From: Monocercomonoides exilis
Lineage: Eukaryota > Preaxostyla > Oxymonadida > Polymastigidae
Reading direction: 5' to 3'
Length of the DNA stretch: 64,000 bases
Assembly: GCA_001643675.2 (NCBI GenBank)
Contig: LSRY02000009.1
Span: 1,063,501-1,127,500 of the forward strand
The position numbers and the translations under genes are program-made. Below, in pieces: positions 11,807 through 21,657 of this stretch. Position 1 is the stretch's first letter, and every line of letters starts with the position of its first letter. The notes under the pieces were generated by a model that saw nothing but the letters and a program-made list of their open reading frames with translations, was not told where the DNA came from and did not search any database.

Positions 11807-11879
11807 GCACAGTTAGTCTAGTGGTATGGTCAAGTACCTTGTTAATGAGAGGTTACAGGTTCGAGTCCGGGTCGAGCCA
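11807..11879 (+). ncRNA. tRNA-like pol III promoter segment (decayed tRNA or SINE head)
   Basis: An A-box-like tagtctagtgg at 11814-11824 and a perfect B box ggttcgagtcc at 11858-11868 are spaced as in a tRNA gene. The 3' end tcgagcca would be the acceptor strand, but the 5' side (gcacagt) does not pair with it, and the T stem pairs poorly. It therefore looks like a tRNA-derived element rather than a working tRNA. It abuts the 976-bp element and is copied on the other strand in the right arm. Confidence 0.55.
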
Positions 11880-12189
11880 ATAATGTTTCTCAAAAACAAA
11901 GTATAAGATCCTTGTGGGCTGGCCACCTACATGTCCACTAAAAGCTGGAGGTTATAAATAATGGTGCATCTGTTCCAATAATAACAATTACAATAACAAT
12001 AACAAAAAAGCTTTTAGGAGCTTTCTCAAGAAACCTCCAGCTCAGCTTGAGTTTTGCTATTTTATTTGTTAACCACATGTTACCTAATTGAAGCGTGTAT
12101 CCTGAATTGATTATAAACGATAAGTAGTAATGTGTTTGTTCAAATAGCTGCATGTGTGGAATGGGTTTATTCAACAAAAGTCTCAGGTC

Positions 12190-12427
12190 AGAAATGTCAC
12201 CGGATAAATTCTGTGTGGAGAAAATGTTCTAAAACCCATTCCAGAAAGTGTCACCGGATAGTGTGACCAACTTCTTGAATGGAGAAAATGTTCTAAATCC
12301 TATTCTAGAAGTCGGTCACTGTCACCAGAAGTGTCACCGGATGAGATTTAATCCAGTGACAGTACTTCTGACATGGAGATTTGCTCATGAAACTCCGCAC
12401 CAGAAGTGTCACCGGTGTCACCGGATG
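12190..12427 (+). repeat. gtcaccgga-containing direct repeats at the inner edge of the arm
   Basis: The motif gtcaccgga recurs at least five times, and a longer unit containing ggagaaaatgttctaaa occurs twice (about 12218 and 12282). The block ends where the two arms stop matching. The reading frame across it starting at 12248 is explained by the repeats. Confidence 0.75.
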
Positions 12428-13224
12428 AGGACTCTTCGGGTCCGGGGTATATGTATACACAAATATATATTTAACAATATATTTTTAACAATAACGTTTA
12501 TTGACGTATACAGTAAATAAACAGTAAATAGACATATACACTTTCGAGATACTTTCATGAGTTTATTAACGTATACAGTCTAAACCAGATATAATCACAT
12601 CTGTTTTTGCAGGACTTTTTGTGACTATATCCGATTGTGAAAATATCCGATGCTGCTTAACACAGAAATAAATAATAATTTATAAATAAATATATTTATT
12701 CTTGGTCAATTTTTAATTTTTGAAAATTCTTCATTAAAACGCATTTTTCAATAGAAAAAACAATTATTAATGTTTCATTATGTTATTCAGACTTATTTAA
12801 ACATTATTTTGAAAAATGGATTTTTTGAATTTTTTGATCAAAAAACCGATTTTTCAATGAAAAAATCATCCATCATAATTAAAAATGTGACTATCTCTTT
12901 TCAGCACTGTGATTATATGCGATGAAAAATGAATGAAAAATAGGCCAAAAATGTCGGTGCATGGAAAAATGTGACTATAAACGAATGTGATTGTATTTGA
13001 TGTGATTATATCCGGTTTTGACTGTACAATTTATGAATAAAACTGGTAAGATATACTGTTTATTGTTATAATATTTATGAAAACTACTGGTAAGATAAAT
13101 ATAACAATAATATTTATGATAGTTACTGATGTTCATTAAAACTTATAATCATTTCTATTAATATATTTTACGTAATAAATCAATTACTCTCTGTTTTATA
13201 TCTCACATAAAAATGAAGAAGCTC
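12428..13224. other. 797-bp spacer of the giant inverted repeat
   Basis: Not palindromic as a whole. Contains a MITE at 12576-13024 and, to its right, short direct repeats around actggtaagata. No gene seen. Confidence 0.85.
12576..13024. mobile_element. 449-bp MITE with CAGT termini and TA target duplication
   Basis: Left end CAGTC...aaccagatataatcacatc, right end the inverse of CAGTCAAAACCGGATATAAT, flanked on both sides by TA (12574-12575 and 13025-13026). TA duplication and CAGT ends are typical of Tc1/mariner-pogo type elements. Internal copies of the motif tgtgattatat are present. No transposase frame, so non-autonomous. Confidence 0.8.
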
Positions 13225-13771
13225 CATCCGGTGACACCGGTGACACTTCTGGTGCGGAGTTTCATGAGCAAATCTCCATGTCAGAAGTACTGTCACTGGA
13301 TTAAATCTCATCCGGTGACACTTCTGGTGACAGTGACCGACTTCTAGAATAGGATTTAGAACATTTTCTCCATTCAAGAAGTTGGTCACACTATCCGGTG
13401 ACACTTTCTGGAATGGGTTTTAGAACATTTTCTCCACACAGAATTTATCCGGTGACATTTCTGACCTGAGACTTTTGTTGAATAAACCCATTCCACACAT
13501 GCAGCTATTTGAACAAACACATTACTACTTATCGTTTATAATCAATTCAGGATACACGCTTCAATTAGGTAACATGTGGTTAACAAATAAAATAGCAAAA
13601 CTCAAGCTGAGCTGGAGGTTTCTTGAGAAAGCTCCTAAAAGCTTTTTTGTTATTGTTATTGTAATTGTTATTATTGGAACAGATGCACCATTATTTATAA
13701 CCTCCAGCTTTTAGTGGACATGTAGGTGGCCAGCCCACAAGGATCTTATACTTTGTTTTTGAGAAACATTA

Positions 13772-13845
13772 TTGGCTCGACCCGGACTCGAACCTGTAAC
13801 CTCTCATTAACAAGGTACTTGACCATACCACTAGACTAACTGTGC
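13772..13845 (-). ncRNA. tRNA-like pol III promoter segment, mirror copy
   Basis: Reverse-complement copy of the 11807-11879 segment with the same A-box-like and B-box motifs (ggactcgaacc on the plus strand) and the same failure of the acceptor stem to pair. Confidence 0.55.
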
Positions 13846-13852
13846 AGTCTTA

Positions 13853-14834
13853 ATTAGAACTTGATTGATTTGACTGAGTCGCGAAAATGTGACTCAGTCA
13901 AATCAATTTTTGTCTGGTTTATCGAATTTTGCTAATTTTTTTTCGAATTTCCCTCAATCTCACAAAGGGCGAAATTGTGATTTTTATGATCACGAATTGT
14001 GATCGAGCATTTTTTTGTTTTATTAATATTTTTATTATAACAAGTTTGTAAACATTGAATTTTCAATATGTTATTGTTTAAAATACATTATTTTGATGTT
14101 TGTTTGATTTTTTGTTGTTTTCTTTAGTTAATTCAGCAATTTGAAAACTTGATTTATTTATCATTGCGACTCTGCAACGAACTTTTTCAACTAAAATCGA
14201 GATGAAACTGTAAATATATTTCATTATTAACATTTTCATATTCAGTTTTTTTGAAAAATTTTCAACATTTATAAAAAATTAAACTTTTTTGTGTTTTCTT
14301 GACTGTTATGTGTTTATGAATCAATCATTTTTTGATATTTTTTCTTTTCGAATGAAAAATAAAAAGAATATATGATTCGAAAGCTTCTTTTTTTGTATTT
14401 TTTCTTTTTTCTGAAAATTTTTGAGAAATGTGAAAAACAAATGAAACTAGTTCTTAATATTGAAAAATGAGATGAAATTTTCTTATATCATTTTTTATAA
14501 ATCATCAATAATTAATATCAAACAAAAACAATTAGAATTTTTAGGTTTTTCCGAAATATATCAACAATTTTTTATTACTAACAAAATAAAAAAACTATTT
14601 AGAGTGAAAAATTATTTAATTCAATCAAAATGATATAAAATAAAACGGAAATTATCAATTTTTATTATCATTTTTAAAAAAAAAAATACTTTGATCTTGA
14701 AACCCAGAATGGAAATGATCGGATGTGACTGAGTCACATCCAATTTGACTGCATCTTAATGGCATTAGATCGATCTCATTGGATGTTGACCGATCTAATG
14801 CCACTTGATGCAGTCAAATCAATCAAGTTCTAAT
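13853..14834. mobile_element. 982-bp nested element with 24-bp TIRs, mirror copy
   Basis: Mirror of 10824-11799, with the same 24-bp inverted ends and no coding capacity. Confidence 0.8.
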
Positions 14835-14866
14835 GACAATATATGCAATATTATTTATGTAAGTCG

Positions 14867-14928
14867 CTGACATAATATACTGACATAATATACTGACATA
14901 ATATACTGACATAATATACTGACATAAT
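14867..14928 (-). repeat. 13-bp tandem repeat, mirror copy
   Basis: Unit ctgacataatata on the plus strand, mirror of 10731-10791. Confidence 0.95.
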
Positions 14929-15278
14929 GCAATCACACTCAAAACAACGCAGATTCCTTATTTTATTTTTAATTAATTTTAAAACACATATACAAACATA
15001 CCACATGCACGATATTGTAAACATACTGTTCTTTCACTACATGTTATTCCTACCATTTTGTGTTCTGATTTGTATTCAAACAAACCCGACTCTCCCTGTC
15101 ATATGCTCACTGTTAATTTACTTCATGTCATTTGCACCTCTTCTCGAATTCATTGTATTCAGTGATGTATTACCATGGTGTGTTCAAAAAGTCAAACATA
15201 AACCAACAAACAATGACCCAGCTTAACATCAATTGATAAAAATATTCACGTTCATTCACGCACAATTGCATTCACCAC

Positions 15279-15494
15279 TTATTTTTGTTCCACTCTTTTC
15301 ATTATCTCATCTAATACATCCTCGTCTTCTATTATCTTTCTTCTCAGAATCTTTATTATATTCTTCTGTTTCTCAGACACATGTTCTTTGTAATACTTTG
15401 TTTGTTGCTTACATCTTTCCTGATACTGTTTTATCTGTCTCTGTTGTGCTTCCTTAGCTTCTTCAACAGTTGCATATATCTTCTTTCTTCCCAT
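15279..15494 (-). CDS. Small basic/coiled-coil ORF in the right repeat arm, 71 codons
   Basis: Identical in translation to the frame at 10164-10379 (MGRKKIYATVEEA...). Both copies are complete with an ATG and a TAA stop. Function unknown. Confidence 0.45.
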   Translation of the reverse strand: MGRKKIYATVEEAKEAQQRQIKQYQERCKQQTKYYKEHVSEKQKNIIKILRRKIIEDEDVLDEIMKRVEQK

Positions 15495-15627
15495 CAGCTT
15501 TTTAAACTTTGTTATAAGAAAAATATTGATAATTATTTTTCAATACACGCATTCATTCCCACATGTCAATTCACAATGCTGATAATACTTATTGACTTAA
15601 AACATGGTTAAAACTATCAATTTTCCT

Positions 15628-15954
15628 GGAGATATGATATTTCAAATATAGATCGACCGGACCTATACATCAGTTTTCTCATCATTAATTTATCAAACTA
15701 CTTACACATTCACGATTTATCTATAACAAGGACTATAGTACTGTATTCAACCATTTATTTATATAATTGCTCATATACATTGCATATCACCTCACAATAA
15801 ACAATGAAACAAAAGCAATACTATGTCCATAAATCTCATACCACAGCTCTTCTATAACTTTTTATTGAAATATCAAGTATTGCAGTAGCATGGATAAATT
15901 AATCAATATCACTGATCCAGCCCGGTTGGATCTATATTTGAAATACCATATCTC
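15628..15954. mobile_element. MITE-like element forming the outer end of the right arm
   Basis: Mirror of 9703-10030, with inverted ends ggagatatgatatttcaa and its near-complement. It marks the right limit of the 6.25-kb palindromic structure. Confidence 0.6.
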
Positions 15955-16849
15955 TGCTATAGCTCCTCATCTCCAAACCGCACTCCTCCTAATCTCCATT
16001 TTAATTGCAACCATCACCTTCATTGCTGTTTGGGCCGACCCAGGCACTTGGATCATCGAAAAATTCTTCTGTTTCGAAATATCTCCAGCTGCTCCCTCTA
16101 GTGAAATTATTTATGGTAGAAAAGGCATGCAAAAAGTGAAACATGCAAATATCTCTTTCGAAAGATAAACAAATTTATAGATATTTTTTATTCAGAGTCG
16201 AAAAGATAACATTATGATTCGGAACAATGTTACTCACAGGCATTCTCCTTCCACACAATGTTAATCTTTCAACACTGCTACGACATTTTTCCAATCCGGA
16301 GTATGGAATAAGGTGTTACAAACAATTTTCATAAGAAGAAAAAGCCTTTGTGACGATTTATTTTTGCCTAATTTAGCTTATAGACTTGCTCAGCAGCCAT
16401 GATCTCTCTCAAATCTTGTTCAACGTCAAAGATGATTCAGTGCACAATGCATGTGACATTCATAACAAATATTATTTGAAACTTTTAGCTTTTTTAACAG
16501 ATTAACTGAATAATCAAATTAATGAATGAACTTTCTGTTATCTCTTTTTTTAATGAAAATACTTAAAAAAGTGAGAAATGATATTTACTAAAAGAGAAAA
16601 CGAAACATGAAAACATAAAATTTATCGAGCTTTCTGTGAACGAATAACTGAAGATAGAATGAAATGGATTATTTTATGAATAAAAAAAGTTGTTTGAGGC
16701 AAGGAGCAAAAAAAATGATGAAAAAAGATAAAAATCATTGTTTAAAGATAATCCACAAATTATTTGACAATTTCTGTGAACTTTCCACACAACTCCTACT
16801 ATACCACAAGCCACTTCTATCAATTTGACTCCCATATTTCATCCTTTTC
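15955..16849. other. Non-coding gap
   Basis: AT-rich DNA without a supported gene. A frame starting at 15890 crosses the edge of the inverted repeat and has no other support. Confidence 0.5.
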
Positions 16850-17640
16850 CTTCTTCTCTCTTTCCTTCAAGCTCAATTATACCAAACGATCACATCCTTT
16901 CCTCTCACCTTCTTTCCAAAAGTTAATTCTTTCAACTTCTCTCACTGAACAGCTCTTCACTTTTTGCTGATACTCCATAGGAAGTGTGCCCATCCAGAAT
17001 CTCCTCCGCTTTTCTCGCTCAGTTCAAAAAAGCTCTTCCATAACTCGGTATTTTCCCTGCTGCTCACCACTCCTCCTTCTTTTTCAATATTTTTAATCTG
17101 CCTTTCCCGATATTATGTCTCCGAGTTACGAATCTGTTGTTGACTCCATAGTCATCGTCAACAATTTCAACAAGAGTAGGTTTATCTCCCTCAAGCAATT
17201 TATAATCCTTTTCATTTTTCCAGCACAACATCTTCAATGCACATCCGCATTTCTTTGCAACTTCTTCTTCTTCTTTCGATTTTTCATAAAAACCAATAAA
17301 AAGCCAATATCTAGCAATTTAATATGGTTTATCAAACATGTTTGACCATTCTATCTCGATCTATTTGTCCAAGTCCTGATTGACATTCCAATTCTTTGCT
17401 CTAATTCTTTTCTTCTTTCCAACTTCCTTACACAAACTTTGAAACATCTGGAAAATTGCGCATTTCTTCATTAAATTCTTCTCCTTCAATTCTTCTTCAG
17501 GTCTTTTGTGTCCATTTCTTCCAAACCTTCAGCCCATCCATCCTCTTCAAACGTTTTTTTTATACAAAGTCCATTTTTCGCTTCATTCTCTTTCTCATCA
17601 AACTTTGATTCTTTCCTTTCAAAAACAAAGTTTTATCCGC
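16850..17640 (-). pseudogene. Decayed coding remnant of unknown protein
   Basis: Read on the minus strand, segments look like protein rather than noise: K-T-F-E-E-D-G-W-A-E-G near 17545, a stretch with A-K-K-C-G-C-A-L-K-M-L-C-W-K-N and VEIVDDDYGVNNRFVTRR near 17260-17130, and NTELWKSFFELSEKSGGDSG near 17040-16980. They lie in different frames with stops between them and no convincing introns. The plus strand is correspondingly pyrimidine-rich. I do not recognise the family. It may belong with the decayed minus-strand genes further right. Confidence 0.4.
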
Positions 17641-17649
17641 GATTGAAAA

Positions 17650-18130
17650 AATCAATTGATTATCTTGGAATTTTGAAACAAAAATTTAAAATGTGCAAAG
17701 AATTATATCATAACAAATAACAATAAATAAAAATTAAAGTGCATGAACCTATGAAAATAAAAGCTAAGAATTATTTTTCGATACTAAAGTTAGACATGGG
17801 ATTTGCATGTTTATGCTTGAAATATAGGATCTTTTGAAAAAATATCAATTTAAAAAGAAAATAGCAAAAAATTATTCCTTTTAAAAATAACAACCACAAC
17901 ACTGCCTCTACTGTAATAACATTATGAAATTGCCTTTAACTTTTTAATGTCAAGAAATTGTATTTAAATTTCTTTATGATCAATAAGGAAATATTATTGG
18001 TTGAGAAAAAAAGAAAAAATTTCAAGTTTTTGATGGAAGAATTTTAACTTTTTCCATCAGCAGTTAATTTTCAATAATTATAAGAATCAATTCCATGTTA
18101 ATAAAAAAATTTTAAAAAGCCTTTCCAAAC
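17650..18130. other. Non-coding AT-rich gap
   Basis: No gene or repeat recognised. Confidence 0.5.
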
Positions 18131-18139
18131 TGGTACAAA

Positions 18140-19090
18140 ATAGACCTATGCCCTATCGAGCTGCACCTTCCACCTCGTTCCTCATTCATCACCAAATCAT
18201 TCATTGTAATTGCATTTGTTCCACATCTTTCCCCAAACTTCCTTCACTTCCATCGAAGTTTTTCCCAAAGATCCATCTTCTGCTCTTCTTTTGCTCTCAA
18301 GCTCTCCTGTTAAATGCTATTGGTTGGAGAAGAACTGCACACTTCAGATTCCACTGAATGCTACTTGCTTACACCCACCTCAGCATCAGCCTTCACAAAC
18401 CTCAGCCGACTCAGCCCAAGCGCCTCCACAACCAGCGGCGCCATCGCTGCTTCCTACTCCCCCTGGCTCTTTTTGATTCTTTCCACTAACTCTCTGTGCG
18501 CTGCCGGACAACCTCCTTTCATCTCCTCCCCTTCACCTTCCTTTGCCTCTTCGAGCTCCTCCAGCACCTCCAGCAAAAGAGCCTCATCTTCCGTCCTCAA
18601 CCCCGTTTCCTCAAATTCCTTCCCCACAATATCTTCAGCTTCACGCATCGTCACTTCGTCCTCAAACTTCATCTCCACACGCCTCGACTGCGGAGATCGC
18701 AACACCAGATGCACAATCGCTGATTGAAGCAGCGATGGGTCAAACAAATCATAGATCAACGGGAACGCATTCACATCTGCCGCATCAAAGATCCGCTTGC
18801 TCCCCGACTTCGTGCCCACCGATGCTGCAAGTGATGGAAGCAGCACCATCAGCGGAACTGAAAACATCGATTAAAGATTCTCATTGAGCACTCACAACAC
18901 TCCCATACATCACCGCCCTCCGCGCAACTTCATTTCTCTGCAGCATCTGCAGCTCTTGCTGCGACAGCAGCATGTGCTGCGCATGCACCCAGACCACATA
19001 CAATGTTTCAATCCTATGTATCATATCGTCTTCATCTATTGCAGCAGTTGATGTGTCAAAAGAGGCAGCCGAGGGTTATTCTGTTTTGTG
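18140..19090 (-). pseudogene. Decayed paralogue A of an unknown gene (partner at 28.5-31.8 kb)
   Basis: The longest frame (18867-18454) reads VPLMVLLPSLAASVGTKSGS, then DLFDPSLLQSAIVHLVLRSP, then a Glu-rich helix. Upstream, 19080-18896 is open with DDMIHRIETLYVVWVHAQHM and RNEVARRAVMYGSV. The two blocks are in different frames and are separated by a TGA. The second locus has a very similar segment: DLIDLSLLQSAIARLVSRSQ and a collinear stretch across the same gap that is two bases longer. So the gap is better explained by a 2-bp deletion and a nonsense change than by an intron. The downstream part (to about 18140) has further short coding-like pieces. Function unknown. Confidence 0.6.
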
Positions 19091-19094
19091 GATT

Positions 19095-20708
19095 TCAGGA
19101 GCCGTTGAAAATAATATTGATGAAGAAAAAAACCTATTCCTCAAGAGAATTTAATCTTCACATGGTAAAAATTATGGACTTTCAAGCTTTTTTTGCACAA
19201 AGCATGAAAAAATTGCTTCACTCTTAACTTTATTTCACTTTCCCAGATTTTTTAATAAATTTATTTTTCACGTCTGAAAACAAACGTCATTGATATTATA
19301 ACATAACGTTTTGTGACATCAAACGAATTTCAAAAATGGACCCATTTTTATTGTGTTTTTTGATATGAAAAAGTTCATCGAAGATGCATTATATTTTAAT
19401 GAAAATACCTGAAGTCAAATATTTTGTCCCACATGTTTTCTTCTTTTGCACCACAATCGATAATTCAGAGCTGAGCAACAAGAACATGTTGAAAGGTTCA
19501 AAAAAGAAAAAGGAGGAGAAAAAGAAAAAGAGATTCAATTAGTCAAATCAATTGATATAATGCTTTGATTGTTTCATAAATGAAAAGAATGATTACCGAA
19601 GCAGTATCAAATCATTATCCCTTGTATCTTCTGTGAAAATTTTATTATTTTGACTCGACAAGAACTTTTCAGTTTGATTTTTTGAAGAATATTTTCTTTT
19701 ATACGAAAATTATTGTTAACAACCTGTTAATTTGATGTGAGAAGAAAAAGCAAAAAAAGCATTTTGCAGAATGAAGGCCTTTAAAACAAGTGGTGAATAT
19801 TCTCTATTATTTTAACAAATCATTTTTGAATGTTTGCAAATAAGAGTTGATTTTTTGATGTTTTCCTTTACTATTTATTCATTGTTCAAAAGCTTAACTT
19901 GAATGAATGTGATTTGTTCTTATTCTATAAGAAAAAACAATAATTGAAAAAACAGAATTTCCTTTATTCCTTTTTGATAAACAAATATTGTGAATACGAA
20001 AACTTGAAAAATGGATTGTTAAAAAACAAAAAACAAACTTGCAGTTGCGCTTCCAACGATTGCAGACATGAAAAGATATCTTTTCACCTTAAAGATATTG
20101 TTTTCGAAGTGGTTCTTTCGCAGCAAGCTTCGTTGCAAGGTGAGGTTATTAGCGCAAAACACAGTACAAATGATGCAATGTGAAATCTCCAAATGAAGAA
20201 AAAAACATTATAAAATTTTCAGCATCTTCTTTGAAAAACTCAGAAAAATTGCCTTTCAAAACAAATCTGAAACATATTTTGTATTTCCATAGTTTTCGAG
20301 AGAAAAAATAAGCAAAGTATTTTGTCGATTTATTCTCCTAATTTCAAATGAATCAGCCCTGAAATATGTCATTTGTTATTTATCAGAATTAAATAATGAA
20401 GATCAAAGGATGAAAATATCAAACAGGCTATTTTCCGATTCTTCTCTTTATTGAATTCGTTCCTGACCCATTGAACATTTTCAGATGCCACTGCTTGACA
20501 CTGACTCCATTGACGTTTTTTGATCAAAATTATCCACCTTCGTCAGTTTAGTCAGTTCCCCTTAATCAAAAAATCGATAAAAAAATTTTCGAAAACTTCA
20601 ACTAATCGTTTTTTTAAAAATAGTAATTATTGTGAATTATGAGGCTTTTTGAAATTATTCTGTTATTAAAAACATATAAAGTCAAAATTTTTTTGAAAAG
20701 TTCCTTTT
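19095..20708. other. Non-coding AT-rich gap
   Basis: No gene seen. Copies of TGACG/CGTCA-type motifs occur around 20500-20560, flanking the hairpin that follows. Confidence 0.5.
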
Positions 20709-20893
20709 GTTTAATTTTCAAAGAAAATAAAAATTTCGTATTTCGATCAAATTTCTGTTCCCACTCACCAAATTTTGTTGTAATGAAAACTAAACCTTAA
20801 CAATGTTATTATTACCATTTTTGTGAAATTTCGTGAGTGGGAACAAAAATTTGATCGAAATACGAAATTTTTATTTTCTTCGAAAATTAAACA
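20709..20893. repeat. 60-bp imperfect inverted repeat with 64-bp loop
   Basis: Left arm 20709-20768 (begins gtttaattttca, includes cgtatttcgatcaaattt, ends ccactcac) is matched by the inverse at 20833-20893 (begins gtgagtggga). Weaker inverted similarity extends outward to about 20505 and 21010 through cgtcagt/actgacg motifs, so this may be the core of a larger foldback or MITE element. Confidence 0.85.
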
Positions 20894-20910
20894 ATCGAAT
20901 TTTTCAAAAA

Positions 20911-21384
20911 AATTTAAACACAAAAATCTTTGATAATTTTTCTGACGGGATTTTTTTCCATCGCGTCAGTCAAATTTCGCTTTTTTTCAAATCAAAGTCA
21001 GTCAGTCACTCAGGCTATTTTTAGAAAACAAATTCATCAAAGTTTTCCACAATGCTCTATTTTTTCACATAAAATAGGTTTGAATATATTTATTTGCACA
21101 GTGAAAAAATTTGATGGATTTGTTGATAAAAATTATCAAATAATGTCTATTCTTTTTTTCTCAGATATAACACATTCTCGACTCTTCTGAAAGAATATCT
21201 CATTTAATGAAATTTTAGCTTTATAAATTTTGTTCCGCATTATTTTTTCTAATATTTATCTCAACTTAAAAAATTTTCTGCATTTATTTAAAATGAGAAT
21301 GTGAGACTAATGATGATATGATAGAAGAAAAAATTTGGAACGAATGGTGGTTTTATAAAAAAATAAAAAAAATAATCCCAAATT
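20911..21384. other. Non-coding AT-rich gap
   Basis: No gene seen. The segment 21225-21345 is weakly similar to 8935-9105. Confidence 0.45.
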
Positions 21385-21427
21385 TCAATAAAAAATAATA
21401 TTAAAAATTATTATTACAACTAATACA

Positions 21428-21502
21428 AAAAGAAATAGGATAAGAAATAGAAATAGAAAAAGAATAAGAAACAGAAACAGAAAAAGAAATAAAAATAGAA
21501 AA
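21428..21502. repeat. Degenerate hexanucleotide tract (agaaat/agaaac)
   Basis: An A-rich tract of imperfect six-base units such as agaaatagaaa and agaaacagaaac. It explains the Leu/Phe-only frame seen on the minus strand. Confidence 0.8.
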
Positions 21503-21657
21503 ACTGATGCGCTTAATTGATAAATTATTCTCTCACAAACAGTGAAAAAAAATAAATAATATAAATATAGCAATAACCAAGAAAATAAAAAAAGCTTAAA
21601 TACAAAGCATAACTGACTGTTATTTACAAAATAATAAATAATAGCATAACTGAAAAT

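Larger units (their letters stand above)
9704..12427 (+). repeat. Left arm (2,724 bp) of a giant inverted repeat
   Basis: The arm is repeated in reverse complement at 13225-15954. Outer limit: gagatatgg matches, the base before it does not. Inner limit: ccggatg matches, the next bases differ. All arm differences found on inspection (near 11250, 11266, 11310, 11363 and 11734) are one-base differences in homopolymer length, with the left arm shorter each time. From outside in, it holds a 328-bp element with terminal inverted repeats, a small ORF, a 13-bp tandem, a 976-bp element with 24-bp inverted ends, a tRNA-like promoter, and a block of gtcaccgga repeats. Confidence 0.95.
13225..15954 (-). 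repeat. Right arm (2,730 bp) of the giant inverted repeat
   Basis: Reverse complement of 9704-12427. The six extra bases all lie within the nested 982-bp element, and those I could locate are single-base homopolymer extensions. The arm repeats every sub-feature of the left arm in mirror order. Confidence 0.95.

Noticed and set aside
11807-11879. A functional tRNA gene
   Set aside because: Acceptor strands gcacagt and tcgagcc do not pair, and the T and D stems are poor; only the promoter boxes are convincing.
15890-16168. A 92-codon frame running out of the right repeat arm
   Set aside because: Its start lies in repeat sequence, it has no recognisable domain, and the same start in the left arm does not lead to a protein.
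18858-18895. A 38-bp GTGAGT...CAG intron in the decayed gene at 18.1-19.1 kb
   Set aside because: The splice phases do not match, and the paralogue at 31.5 kb carries collinear sequence of nearly the same length here, so decay fits better than an intron.
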